This document shows, piece after piece, positions 39,419-49,888 of a stretch of 53,995 nucleotides of DNA. Made by a program: the position numbers and the translations under genes. The number at the start of each line of letters is the position of its first letter. Position 1 is the stretch's first letter. The notes beneath the pieces were generated by a model. That model was not told where the DNA came from. It saw only the letters and a program-made list of their open reading frames with translations, and did no database searches. The DNA comes from Bifidobacterium breve (GTDB lineage Bacteria > Myxococcota_A > UBA796 > SXON01), in NCBI GenBank assembly GCA_943328795.2, contig CALQBK020000009.1:1-53995 (forward strand). Reading direction: 5' to 3'.

Positions 39419-41571
39419 TAGCTGCTCCCTTGCTTGACGAGACCCAACGCCGCCAAGTCCGCGATGAGTTGGGCACGAACACCGACAACATCGGCGTCAC
39501 TCGACAGAGATCGACTCATCGGCACGCTCGACGTGAACTCAGCTCCTTCGCGCGCGGTGGCCCGCCTGCGGCCCAGCGCTACGGCAGCGCTCGCCGCGAG
39601 GAAGAGACCTTCGCCGCTCCCGGTGGGGACGGTGGAGCATCCGCCCTTGTTGGAAGAGCAGCCACTGACCGGCGCCGCACCAGAGTCCCCTCCCGAGTCC
39701 GAGACACTGTCGGCGGTGTCGCTATCGGCGTCGCTGTCCGCGTCGGCGTCCGCATCCGAATCGCTGTCGGCTTCGGGGTCGAGGAACGTCGATGCGAGAT
39801 AGATGTGACCCCCTCCGAGCACCGCGTCGTTCCGCCCATCGCGGTCTATGTCGCCCGCGCCGAACGCCGAGCGCGCGCCATAGTCCGCCTGGAGACTCGC
39901 CACGGGGTCGGAGGACAATCCCAATATCCCCCCGAGAAAAACCTCAGCGGGTTCCCCATCCCCGGTCCCGACAACCACGTCATCGAAGCCGTCGGCATTG
40001 ACATCCCCCAGGCCGCCTGCCGCTGCCCCGTAGTAAGATGTTGAAGTGGGCCCATCTCTGACCCAGTCAGGTTCGGAGTTGACCCCCGCCGCCCCCCCCA
40101 AGAAAATGCTCACCTCGCCGGTAAGGTTGGTTGAGCCATCGTCGTCAACCCACCCCGAGATCCCTACGAGCACATCGTCGTAGCCGTCACCGTTTATATC
40201 GCGGACGCCGTGTACCTCCCCAGCCACGCCACGTCGGGCCGTTGCCAGAAGGGTCATCGTGCTGGGCACCACCCCCGCGGCAGAACCATAGAGCACCGCC
40301 GTGTAAGGGGTCTCGGCGCCCACAATCACGTCTCCAAACCCATCGCCGTTCACGTCGCCGGCTGCTCCGACATGGTCCCCGAACAAATCGTCGCTGACTG
40401 GCTCGCTTGCGGTCAGCAACACCGCGGACTCTTCTCTCGGTCCCTCCGCCGAACCGAGAAACACCGACGCGCTTCCAGGCGATCCGCTCCGCGCTGATCC
40501 GACGATGATGTCGGCGTATCCATCGCCGTTCACGTCGCCCGCGCCCGCGGCAGATGCCAGCTGATCCGGGTCGGTCGAGGTGGCGGTTTCGGGGAGCGTC
40601 CACGTCGGCTCATCCACTATTCCGTCGGGCGAACCCGCCCAGACGTACACCTCGCCTGCATATTCCGCGACCGCGATGACATCATCGTACCCGTCCCCGT
40701 TGACGTCCCCGGCGAACCCGATCGCGACCTCGGATGACTGCCCATTGTAGACGCCGGTGAGGTGGGACCCCGCGCCCGTCTCGATCCCATCCGCAGTTCC
40801 ATAGAAGACGTAGCCGTTCCCTCCCGCGCCGTCGTCGGTCGCGACGATGTCGCCGTACCCGTCGCCGTTCACATCTCCGCCGCCCTCCAGGTGCAAGAGG
40901 TCGGAGCCGAGCTCGTAGTCCGGGCGGGAGTAAAGTGGGTCGATGGTCACCGGATAGGCCGCGGCGAAGTCGTCCACCGCCACGCGCAGACCCTCGGCGG
41001 TGGCCTCGAATCCGCACCCTAAGACCACCCCGTTTGCATCCCAGGCGCGAAGCTTCGAGACGGTCCACCCTCGCGCCCCGCCCGTCATCTCGGCACGGCT
41101 GCCATCCGCCGATACGCGCGCTCCGGGCATGCTGATCGCAAGCTCGAGCGCCCCCGCACCCGGCGGACGAATGTGCACGGTCCACCCCTGCTCGAGCCCG
41201 GCCGCGCCGCGGGCGCGCCATCGCTCGGTCAGTTGGGACCCCGCGAACAGGATGCACGGCTCGGCCTCACAGTCCCCCGTGCGCGGCCCGGCGTGCGCAA
41301 AGGGTAGCGACGCGCCGGTGCGCCCGAGCGTCAGCGTTCGCACCCGCAGTTCGCCAGCTATGTCGACTGAGCCGTCTATGGCGAAGTTCGCCCCGAGTTC
41401 ATCATTTCCGATGCGTGCTGTTACCCCGTCGGCTTCGACAGTGGTCCCCGGACGTTGCCCCGTCGGCGAGACCTCGAGGAGGAACGGCAGGCTGGGTGCT
41501 GGTCGCTGTGCACAGCCGAGGAAAATCAAAAACATACTCGGCACGCTTGAGGAGACGGGGATTTGGGCCAT
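39418..41571 (-). CDS. FG-GAP repeat (integrin alpha-like) surface lipoprotein with sorting-tag-like segment
   Basis: The protein has about 717 residues. The N-terminus carries a short lipoprotein signal (SMFLIFLGCAQ); start ATG 41571 is chosen, with ATG 41535 possible. After a beta-rich region come at least six FG-GAP blades (GDVNGDGYGDIVATDDGAG, GDVNGDGYDDVIAVAEYAG, GDVNGDGYADIIVGSARSG, GDVNGDGFGDVIVGAETPY), the Asp-x-Asp-Gly-x-x-Asp calcium motif of beta-propellers. An Asp/Ser linker leads to GCSSNKGGCSTVPTGSGEGL, then FLAASAAVALGRRR, which looks like a MYXO-CTERM sorting tag. Unusually, 47 more residues follow the Arg cluster. It is probably a surface adhesin-like protein. Confidence 0.82.
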   Translation of the reverse strand: MAQIPVSSSVPSMFLIFLGCAQRPAPSLPFLLEVSPTGQRPGTTVEADGVTARIGNDELGANFAIDGSVDIAGELRVRTLTLGRTGASLPFAHAGPRTGDCEAEPCILFAGSQLTERWRARGAAGLEQGWTVHIRPPGAGALELAISMPGARVSADGSRAEMTGGARGWTVSKLRAWDANGVVLGCGFEATAEGLRVAVDDFAAAYPVTIDPLYSRPDYELGSDLLHLEGGGDVNGDGYGDIVATDDGAGGNGYVFYGTADGIETGAGSHLTGVYNGQSSEVAIGFAGDVNGDGYDDVIAVAEYAGEVYVWAGSPDGIVDEPTWTLPETATSTDPDQLASAAGAGDVNGDGYADIIVGSARSGSPGSASVFLGSAEGPREESAVLLTASEPVSDDLFGDHVGAAGDVNGDGFGDVIVGAETPYTAVLYGSAAGVVPSTMTLLATARRGVAGEVHGVRDINGDGYDDVLVGISGWVDDDGSTNLTGEVSIFLGGAAGVNSEPDWVRDGPTSTSYYGAAAGGLGDVNADGFDDVVVGTGDGEPAEVFLGGILGLSSDPVASLQADYGARSAFGAGDIDRDGRNDAVLGGGHIYLASTFLDPEADSDSDADADADSDADSDTADSVSDSGGDSGAAPVSGCSSNKGGCSTVPTGSGEGLFLAASAAVALGRRRATAREGAEFTSSVPMSRSLSSDADVVGVRAQLIADLAALGLVKQGSS

Positions 41572-41769
41572 GGAGGCGAGTATAGACGGACGCCGGCCGA
41601 GCCGCGTCATCGGTGAGGTGCTCCCGCCGGCACCCTCGGGGCCCGCCGCGGCGGGGATGCCCGCGTGCAACCTACCACGGACGGCGCTCGGCGGGCCAGG
41701 CCGACTCCTCGATCTGCAATCGCGAAGGGCATAGAACAGTCGTCCGCTACGGACTGATCTGCCCTGTCG

Positions 41770-42984
41770 CTACCGCGGCGCGACGGGGGACGCTGGCGTC
41801 GTCGGCGGTTGCGTTGTGTCCCCGGGCGGCTGCGTTGCGTCCCCGGGCGGCTGCGTTGCGTCGCCAGGTGGTTGCGTTGCATCCGCGCTCAGTGGTGCCA
41901 GCGGCAGACTGTCCGGCCAGCGCCGCAGGCAGCGCTTCCCGGTCCAGAGCGTCTTCACCGCGTCCTGCGCCGTCTTGCCCGACAGCGCGACTACGGCCCC
42001 GCCGAGGTCGGTGGAGCAGACGAGCGGCGCGTCGAAGGAGACGAGGCGGTTCCCCGTCATGCCGATGCTGACGAAGATCTCGTCCCGAGTCGGCGTCCCA
42101 GGCCCCGGGACGATCACCTCGAGGCCCCCCGTCGGCACGCTGCCGAAGTCACCCGGCTCGAAGGCGGCCTCGACGATGAAGGGCTCGCCGCTCCCGTGCA
42201 GGGTGCCCTTGTAAAGGGTCATGCGTGGCGGATCGGAGAAGCCCCCTCCGCCGCGGTAGGGAAAGTCGAGGCCGAGGGGGGTGCCATCCAGGCCCCCTTT
42301 CTTCTCGATGTACGGGCATTGATCGCCCTGGTCGCTGTCCCCCCCGGCGAGGCCGTCGGCCACGTGCACCCAGGCCCCGTCCCGGAGCGCCCACTCGCCG
42401 CATGGCGTTCCGCCGTTCGCGTCGCCCGTGATGTTTCCGTAGTGCTTTGCGCCGTTGATCTCCGCGACGTACACGTCGGGCTCTCCGTCGGGCGTCTCGA
42501 CCTCGACGGACACGTCATCGTGGATGCCGAAGGCCCGCAGCTCCGTCCCGGCGAACCGGGTGGTCGCGGCCCGCTTCGGGAGGGGCGGCAGCACGCGCGT
42601 GAGGCCCCCCTCCACCAGGGCCACTGCGCGGTCCGCCCCGTACACCACGCCGAGCCGCGTCGCGTCGGCCGACGCCGTGACGTTGACCTCCTTCCCGCAC
42701 GCGCCCGGCAGCAGGCCGATCGTCCGGAGGGGCTCCACCCCGCTCGGCGCCACGCGGAGGAGCGCCAGGGTGCAGCCCGCCGGCAGGTCTTCGACCGAGA
42801 GCGCGGTGAACGCGATCCAGGGCGGCTGCTCGCCCAAGGAGCGGTCGTACGGGTCTTCGGCGGGCGCCACGACGATCGGCGCGGCCGGGGTCTGGAGGGC
42901 GGGGGTCGTCGGCTCGGACGCGGCGGGCTCCGGCTGAGCCGGGGTGGTCGTGGGGAACCAGCAGGCCGCGAGGAGCAGGAGCAT
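41770..42984 (-). CDS. Lipoprotein of unknown function with C-terminal heptapeptide repeats
   Basis: The 404-residue protein starts MLLLLAACWFPTTTPAQPEP (lipobox LLAAC) with a Pro/Ala/Thr spacer. The main domain of about 300 residues is beta-rich (GCTLALLRVAPSGVEPL, VYGADRAVALVEGGLTRVL, PDVYVAEINGAKHYGNI, DEIFVSIGMTGNRLVSF) with several Cys. The C-terminus has DATQPPG repeated about four times, from a 21-bp DNA repeat. It is probably periplasmic or outer-membrane anchored. No family is recognised. Its start lies 11 bases after the end of the upstream barrel-like gene, so they share a transcript. Confidence 0.75.
   Translation of the reverse strand: MLLLLAACWFPTTTPAQPEPAASEPTTPALQTPAAPIVVAPAEDPYDRSLGEQPPWIAFTALSVEDLPAGCTLALLRVAPSGVEPLRTIGLLPGACGKEVNVTASADATRLGVVYGADRAVALVEGGLTRVLPPLPKRAATTRFAGTELRAFGIHDDVSVEVETPDGEPDVYVAEINGAKHYGNITGDANGGTPCGEWALRDGAWVHVADGLAGGDSDQGDQCPYIEKKGGLDGTPLGLDFPYRGGGGFSDPPRMTLYKGTLHGSGEPFIVEAAFEPGDFGSVPTGGLEVIVPGPGTPTRDEIFVSIGMTGNRLVSFDAPLVCSTDLGGAVVALSGKTAQDAVKTLWTGKRCLRRWPDSLPLAPLSADATQPPGDATQPPGDATQPPGDTTQPPTTPASPVAPR
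41807..41890. repeat. Four tandem 21-bp coding repeats
   Basis: Units start at 41807, 41828, 41849 and 41870 with consensus ggctgcgttgcgtccccggg plus c. They encode the heptad DATQPPG on the minus strand. The first two full copies are nearly identical and the last is diverged. Each change in copy number keeps the reading frame. Confidence 0.85.
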
Positions 42985-42995
42985 AGGTGGACTCG

Positions 42996-43685
42996 CTACA
43001 GCGCGACCTGCACACCCACGCTGATGAGCGCTCCCGCCCTCGCTGCGTCGCGGTCCTCGACCAGCTCGGCCCCGGCGAACCCGAACCCGGACACCCGCTC
43101 GTCCCCGACGGTGACGACCGCGCCAGCGCGCGAGTCCCAGCCGCGGCGCTCTTCGCCTTCCGACTCGTCCTCCGCGTCGCCGAGCATCACGCGGCCGCGC
43201 GCGTCGAGCCCGATCCCGACCAGCGGGCTCAGCGCCACGAGCCCCGCGACGGCCCCCTCCACGTCTCCCTCGTCCTCGGCGAGGTCCTTGCCCCCGGTGG
43301 CGTTCACGAGCAACCGCACGGGCCCGAGCTGGCGTGACGCGGCGATCTCCACCTCGGTCTCCGCGTCGACGCCGTCGAACCCGACGTGCGTGTACCGGAC
43401 GGCCGCCCCGAGCCCGATAGGCGCGGTGGCCTCGTCGAGGATCTCGACGCTGGCTTGGCCGCCGAGCAGCGGGCCCTCGGAGCCAAGCTCCCCGCCCGCG
43501 CGCACCTGGAGCGCGACGCGCGAGACGATCGCGACCTCGACCAACGCCTGCGCGCCGAACACGCCGGTCGTGTCCGCCGTCCCAGCGAGCCCGGCCCGCG
43601 CGGTGTGGTCGCCGACGATGGGATCCGACGTGAGCGGCAAGAACGTTGGCTCGGCGGCGAAGGCGAGGGAGGCGAGGAGGAGCAT
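42996..43685 (-). CDS. Secreted beta-barrel-like envelope protein
   Basis: The 229-residue protein has a signal peptide MLLLASLAFAAEP (cleavage after FAA). Alternating amphipathic strands follow throughout (VFGAQALVEVAIVSRVALQV, GLGAAVRYTHVGFDG, RLLVNATGGKDL, GIGLDARGRVMLG, AGALISVGVQVAL). The ending VQVAL, with alternating hydrophobic residues, fits an outer-membrane barrel C-terminus. No domain family is recognised. It is upstream of, and closely spaced with, the 404-residue lipoprotein. Confidence 0.7.
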   Translation of the reverse strand: MLLLASLAFAAEPTFLPLTSDPIVGDHTARAGLAGTADTTGVFGAQALVEVAIVSRVALQVRAGGELGSEGPLLGGQASVEILDEATAPIGLGAAVRYTHVGFDGVDAETEVEIAASRQLGPVRLLVNATGGKDLAEDEGDVEGAVAGLVALSPLVGIGLDARGRVMLGDAEDESEGEERRGWDSRAGAVVTVGDERVSGFGFAGAELVEDRDAARAGALISVGVQVAL

Positions 43686-43726
43686 GCGTCAGAGTAGTGC
43701 GGTGCCGGGCCGTAGTCCACAGACCG

Positions 43727-44356
43727 TCAGCGGCCTTGGAACCCGAGCCAGCGCGCGCCGATGTCGCCGGCGAACGGCTCCCCGGCGGCTCGCTCCTCGA
43801 GCAAGAGTTGGGTGCAAGGGGCGTCGAACGAGTGCCTGCCCGGGGCGCCAGTTGCGAGCTCCTTCCACTCGGCCGCGAGCGCCACGCGCACCCGCCAACT
43901 CGCGGTCGGAGAGAGCCAACTTGGGATCACGCCGAACACGACGAGGACGACCAAGGCGCCCCGGGCGAGGCGCCCCAGCGCGGGGACGACCCGGCGGCGG
44001 AGGGCGTTCGCCGGCGTAGGGGCGCGCCCGGGATCGGTAGCAGGGGCCCCCGGCGCGACCGGCGCGAGGCGGTCGGCCACCAGCGCCCACGCGCAGCCCA
44101 ACACGACGGGAGCGATCATCAACCCCGGGGCGATGCGGCGCAGCTCCGGCTCGTGTTCGGCGGCCAACAACACGAGCACCGCGGGGACGGCCGGCGCGGC
44201 GAGCGCCACGAGACGCAGCGGGCGGCGCAGGAGGAGGGCGGCCGCCACCACGGCCGACCCGGCCAGCACCGGGAGCCAAGGCTCGACCTGGGCTGCATAC
44301 GCGGAGCCGAACGTGGCAGGGGCCCCCGGCGCGGCGTCGTCGGCCAGGCTCTTCAC
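43727..44356 (-). CDS. Second half of a multi-pass membrane protein, downstream of an in-frame TGA
   Basis: The 209-residue frame begins with GTG 44356, immediately after the TGA of the preceding frame and in the same reading frame. It has about four membrane helices (WLPVLAGSAVVAAALLL, LVALAAPAVPAVLVLLAA, GLMIAPVVLGCAWALV, ALVVLVVFGVIPSWL) and a soluble C-terminus (HSFDAPCTQLLLEERAAG). The hydrophilic start KSLADDAAPGAPATFGS continues naturally from the loop at the end of the first half. I therefore think both were one protein of about 515 residues. Separate translation by re-initiation at the adjacent GTG is also possible. Confidence 0.65.
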   Translation of the reverse strand: MKSLADDAAPGAPATFGSAYAAQVEPWLPVLAGSAVVAAALLLRRPLRLVALAAPAVPAVLVLLAAEHEPELRRIAPGLMIAPVVLGCAWALVADRLAPVAPGAPATDPGRAPTPANALRRRVVPALGRLARGALVVLVVFGVIPSWLSPTASWRVRVALAAEWKELATGAPGRHSFDAPCTQLLLEERAAGEPFAGDIGARWLGFQGR

Positions 44357-45274
44357 TCACTGGAGGCTCTCGGGCAGCGAAGTTGGGTCGGACCAGCCCC
44401 AGTTGAACCCGCGTCCGTCGATACAGTTGTGGACCTCCGCGGACCAGTTGGCCGCGTCCTCCCCGTGGGCATGGCGCCAGGTGTCGATCGCGTAGGCGTT
44501 GGTTTGCCCCTCGAGCGTGCCGGCCAAGTCAGCCGGCCACGCCATCCGACCGGCGCGCCAGGACAACAGCAGCAGCGCGACAACCCCCGCGCTCACCGCC
44601 GCCCGCACCGCGCCCCGGTGCACACCGCTCGCCGGGCCCCCGCGCGTCCTGCACCCGAGCGCGCCGATGACGCACAGCGGGAGCGTCGCGAGCATCCACA
44701 CGATGCCGCGTACGTCGACGAGGGGGAGCGCGACGCTCGCGGCGGCCCCGGCCAGCACGAAGCCGGGGGTGCGCTTGACGAGGGCTTGAGCCGCGAGCCC
44801 GGAGGCGAGCAAGGAGGCGCCGATCTGCTCCGCGTAGAAGCTTGGCGTGTGCGTCATCAGGCACAGCGGGCCGACCGCGGCCAGGAGCACGGCGCTGGCG
44901 ATCCCGGCGCTCCGCCCCGCCACGGCTTGCCCCCACAGGTAGCTCCCGACGGCGCCCACCCCAATCCCGACGGTAGCGCCGATCAGGAGCCCGTCCAGCA
45001 TGCCGAGGTGGCGGGCGAGCGGCGCGATCAATGCCGCCACGGAGGTGGCGCGCTGCGGGTTCATCGACGGCACGTGATCCATCGCGGCTTGGACCGCTTG
45101 ACAGTAGGTGCTGAAGTCCGGCCCCCCGAGGGGCGTGCCCTGGAAGTAGAACCGGGCGAACCAATCCGCGGACAGGTAGGACACCGCCGCGCCGAGGCCG
45201 AGCGCGAGCGGGAGGTCAACCACCGCCCGCCACCCGGCGGCCGGGACCCGGGGGAGCGCGAAGCGCGCGACCAC
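44357..45274 (-). CDS. First half of a multi-pass membrane protein (glycosyltransferase-C-like), ended by in-frame TGA
   Basis: About 305 residues with several membrane helices (LPLALGLGAAVSYLSADWF, LIGATVGIGVGAVGSYLWG, GIASAVLLAAVGPLCLM, GIVWMLATLPLCVIGALG) and loops such as GGPDFSTYCQAVQAAMDH. The pattern of a long first loop and many helices recalls polyprenyl-linked mannosyltransferase-like (GT-C) proteins, but no motif proves it. The start is uncertain: GTG 45274 lies within a hydrophobic run, and the frame is open back to the fumarase stop at 45326 with only CTG codons. The TGA at 44357-44359 is followed in frame by GTG and more of the same protein. Confidence 0.62.
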   Translation of the reverse strand: MVARFALPRVPAAGWRAVVDLPLALGLGAAVSYLSADWFARFYFQGTPLGGPDFSTYCQAVQAAMDHVPSMNPQRATSVAALIAPLARHLGMLDGLLIGATVGIGVGAVGSYLWGQAVAGRSAGIASAVLLAAVGPLCLMTHTPSFYAEQIGASLLASGLAAQALVKRTPGFVLAGAAASVALPLVDVRGIVWMLATLPLCVIGALGCRTRGGPASGVHRGAVRAAVSAGVVALLLLSWRAGRMAWPADLAGTLEGQTNAYAIDTWRHAHGEDAANWSAEVHNCIDGRGFNWGWSDPTSLPESLQ

Positions 45275-45325
45275 GGCGAGGGCGAGCAGGGCTGCCGGGG
45301 GCGCGAGCGCGGACGTCAGCAGCCG

Positions 45326-46969
<1,644 letters not shown>

Positions 46970-47001
46970 GTCCCGCGTCTAACATCGCGGCGCGGCGCCG
47001 A

Positions 47002-49011
47002 TCAGAGCGGCAGGTCTTGGATGGCGATGGACGCCGCGATCGAGTCCACGTACATCACGCCGCCGCCCCACTCGCGGAGCCAGCGCACGTAGGGGTCTTC
47101 GCCGTAGATGCCGATGCTGCCGACCGAGTGAACGGGGTCCCCCGGGTTCCCGTCGAACACCTTCCCGCTCACGTGGGCCCAGCTGAGGAACGTTCCGGGG
47201 GGCTCTCCGATCACGCGTGTGCCGTGCAGATCGCGGTCGGGGAGCGCGGCGAGGGTGTCGGGGTCGAAGGCCAGGGCCCCGTAGTACAGGGCCGAGCGGT
47301 CCGAGGCGAGCCAGCCGAGGCGCGGGACGAGGCTGTACTGGGCCTCGATGACCTGCGCCTCCGTGCCGAGCGTCGCGGTGGAGGTCACGCCGGTGTCGAG
47401 GTCCACGTGGGTCGCGGTCGAGTCGGACGTCCGCAACGTCCAAGCCTCGTTTCCCTGCGTCACCACCTCCAAGCGCCCGACCGTGAGCCCCTCCGGCGGG
47501 GCGACGCCCCCGAGCGAGAAGCGGCCGCGCTCGGCGCCGGTCGAGGGGTCGATCTCCACCAGCAGGTTCTCGGTGCCGATCGTGAGCAGCAAGGAGCCGC
47601 GAGCGTCCGAGTGCACGAGGTCGTCGAAGTCCAGGTCGTCGTTGGGCGGGAGCCCGAGCGGGAGGGTCGACTGCAGCGCGAGGGTGTCCGGGTCGTACAG
47701 GTAGAGGTCGCCGCCGATCTGGTCGAGCACGTAGAGCACGCCGTCGCGCCAGGTCGGGCACGCGGGCCAGAGCGGCCCCTCGGCGGCGCGCAGCGCGTCG
47801 CCGGTCGTGAAGTCCACGCGGGCGATGAGCCCCGAGAGCCGCCCGGTCACCCACCCGACGCCGAGCACGTCGGACACCGCGAACGACTCGACGTGCTCGC
47901 CGAGCCGGACGGACGCGGTGCGCTCACCGGTCACCGGGTCGTAGGCCTGGACGTCCGAGGTGCCCTCGCTGTTCAGCCACGCCTCGCCGGTGAGCGCGTC
48001 GACCCCGCCGAACCCGCTGTGCTTGCCTGTTGGGAACGTGCTCGTGACGTGGAGCCGGGCGTCGAGCACGCGGCCGATCCCAATCGAGCGGCCGCCGGTG
48101 CTGTCGTCCCCGATGCGATCGAACACGGTGACCGAGTCGGTGTTGACCACCGCGGACTTGTTCTCCTCGCCGAGGTCCACCGACAGCGGGACCCCGCCGT
48201 GGCACCGCGCGATGCCGACCTCCGTGTCGGACAGCACGAGGTAGTCGCCGGACGAAAGCGGGTACAGGCTCGCCGTGGTGAACGGGGTGACGCACTCGCT
48301 CACCGCCTCCAGGGTCTCGGCGGACAGCACGCGCACCGCGGGCGAGAGGTCGGCCCCCACCACCCCGATCGCGAGCGTGCCGTCGGGCGCCGGCGCGAGC
48401 GCGGTGATCCCCCCCTCGACGCTCGCCTCCAGGGTGACCGCTCCGGTGCCGTCCACCAACGCGAGGATCGTCGACCCGCTCCCCGTGTTGTCGTCCGCGG
48501 CGACGTAGACGCTGGTCCCCGGCCCGCCCGCCAGCTCCTCGATGGTCCAGTCCGTCGGCAACGCCGTCATCGTGCCGTCCTGCGCGATCCTGAGCAGCCC
48601 GTCGTTGCCCGCCATCCACGCGTTCCCGTCGCCGTCGGTGGTCACCACCGGGTAGCCGTACCGGTCCGAAGGGAGCTCGAACACCCCGAGGAGCTCGTGC
48701 TGGTCGATGTCCACCTCCCCGATGACGTCCGAGTACAAGGACGTGACCCACAGCCGCCGGTGGGTGGTGTCCACCGCGACGTCGAACGGGAGCAGCAGGT
48801 TCGGGAACGGCGTCACCGCCAGGCTCACCGACGCGTCGGCGAACAACGGGGGCGCGGTGTCGTCCGGCGCCGTCTCGGAGTCGACGGTGTCGGTCTCCTC
48901 GCTGTCGACCGGGTGCGGCACGTAGGGGTGGGGCACCGGCGGGCCATGCGTGCAGCCGAGCGCCGCGAGGGACGCGGCGAGGAGCGTGCGGCGGGGGAGT
49001 GGGGAGCGCAC
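47002..49011 (-). CDS. Beta-propeller-like lipoprotein
   Basis: The 669-residue protein has a lipoprotein signal with Arg-rich start (RSPLPRRTLLAASLAALGC) and an Asp/Glu/Thr linker (ETDTVDSETAPDDTAPP). Repeated propeller-type blades follow (PFDVAVDTTHRRLWVTSLYS, GYPVVTTDGDGNAWMAGN, GLIARVDFTTGD, GVLYVLDQIGGDLYLYDPDT, NLLVEIDPSTGAERG). The layout resembles WD40/YVTN-like surface propellers that mediate binding. No enzyme motif is seen. The stop lies 32 bases from the fumarase start, so they may be read together. Confidence 0.78.
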   Translation of the reverse strand: MRSPLPRRTLLAASLAALGCTHGPPVPHPYVPHPVDSEETDTVDSETAPDDTAPPLFADASVSLAVTPFPNLLLPFDVAVDTTHRRLWVTSLYSDVIGEVDIDQHELLGVFELPSDRYGYPVVTTDGDGNAWMAGNDGLLRIAQDGTMTALPTDWTIEELAGGPGTSVYVAADDNTGSGSTILALVDGTGAVTLEASVEGGITALAPAPDGTLAIGVVGADLSPAVRVLSAETLEAVSECVTPFTTASLYPLSSGDYLVLSDTEVGIARCHGGVPLSVDLGEENKSAVVNTDSVTVFDRIGDDSTGGRSIGIGRVLDARLHVTSTFPTGKHSGFGGVDALTGEAWLNSEGTSDVQAYDPVTGERTASVRLGEHVESFAVSDVLGVGWVTGRLSGLIARVDFTTGDALRAAEGPLWPACPTWRDGVLYVLDQIGGDLYLYDPDTLALQSTLPLGLPPNDDLDFDDLVHSDARGSLLLTIGTENLLVEIDPSTGAERGRFSLGGVAPPEGLTVGRLEVVTQGNEAWTLRTSDSTATHVDLDTGVTSTATLGTEAQVIEAQYSLVPRLGWLASDRSALYYGALAFDPDTLAALPDRDLHGTRVIGEPPGTFLSWAHVSGKVFDGNPGDPVHSVGSIGIYGEDPYVRWLREWGGGVMYVDSIAASIAIQDLPL

Positions 49012-49249
49012 CGGCGAAGTGTAGCGGGGCGCCGATGCAGACGCTCGGCAAACCTCGCGTCAACACCGGCGGTTGCTTTGCGCCGTTCCAAGGCACGGTC
49101 TGGCGAAGCCGCTGAAGACGTCGGCTCCGCCAGACCCTGCGGGGAACGGCGCGGGAGGGGGCCAGCGAGCGTCCCGCTTCGAGCGATTTCAGGGTTTTGG
49201 AGACGGCTTGTGTGGGCAGCGCCCTGGCTGGCCCGCCGGGCCGAGGCCT
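49012..49249. other. Intergenic region with a compound hairpin
   Basis: No coding sequence is evident between the propeller lipoprotein and the Rossmann gene, both leftward. The main content is a nested palindrome at 49080-49152, listed separately. The remaining bases up to 49249 show no start codon with sensible sequence. Confidence 0.6.
49080..49152. repeat. Nested 73-nt imperfect palindrome
   Basis: An outer perfect 10-bp stem (gcgccgttcc 49080-49089 with ggaacggcgc 49143-49152) encloses an inner 15-bp stem (49097-49111 with 49122-49136, one mismatch) and a 10-base loop. Internal loops of 7 and 6 bases separate them. It could be a terminator for the leftward gene ending at 49250, a structured RNA, or a miniature repeat element. 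No U-tract is visible on either side. Confidence 0.75.
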
Positions 49250-49888
49250 TCACAATCTGCGGCGCGCACCCCAGCGGGCGTCATCCCAGCCGTCCCGGTC
49301 GGGGTCCGGGGCGACGGGCCGGCTCCGGGACCACGTGAACGTGCACGACCCCCGCTCCCGGGCGACGAGCGCCGCGGCGATCCCTCGGCCGTCCAGCAGC
49401 GCGGGGCCTTGCAAGTCGACGTCGCTGTCGTCCGCGCCGATCGCGACCCGGTCGATCGCGACCCGCGCGATGTCCTCGGCCCAGATCCAGTGGCGCGCGG
49501 GGAGCGCCCGCGGGAGCTTGCCCGCGTGACCCTTACGCATCGCCTCGATCACCGGAGAGAGCGAGCGCTCGTGCAGGTCCCAGGCCGGGCTGCACCGGAG
49601 GAGGCGGACGCCGGGGAGCGCGGGTTGGTCGCCGCGGGCGAGCCAGGTGACGGGGCGCCGGGCGCGCCGGGCGAAGGGGCCGACGAGCGCGGGGTCGGCG
49701 TTGGGGATGGCGACGACGACGCGGGCGCCGTCGGGCAAGGCGGGCAGCGGGTCCCTCGCGATGTCGAACCGCACCCACAAGCCGGCGTGCGCGCGGGGCG
49801 TCGGAGAGCCGACGAGCACAGGCCCCGTGCGGGCGGCCACCCGGGCGACCGCGGCGCCGATCACACCGCCTCCGACGACGAAGATCAC
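49250..49888 (-). CDS. NAD(P)-binding Rossmann-fold (NmrA/epimerase-like) protein
   Basis: The 212-residue protein starts at GTG 49888, overlapping the PHP gene stop (GTGA). It opens with IFVVGGGVIGAAVARVAA, a Rossmann dinucleotide loop of G-x-G-x-x-G type slightly different from the classic GGTG of extended dehydrogenases. ARVVVAIPNADPALVGPFA and LRCSPAWDLHERSLSPVIEAM follow, then PARHWIWAEDIARVAI, where the W-x-x-x-x-D-I-A pattern is typical of atypical NmrA-like members. The Tyr-x3-Lys pair is not seen, so it may be a redox sensor or an atypical reductase. Confidence 0.68.
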   Translation of the reverse strand: MIFVVGGGVIGAAVARVAARTGPVLVGSPTPRAHAGLWVRFDIARDPLPALPDGARVVVAIPNADPALVGPFARRARRPVTWLARGDQPALPGVRLLRCSPAWDLHERSLSPVIEAMRKGHAGKLPRALPARHWIWAEDIARVAIDRVAIGADDSDVDLQGPALLDGRGIAAALVARERGSCTFTWSRSRPVAPDPDRDGWDDARWGARRRL

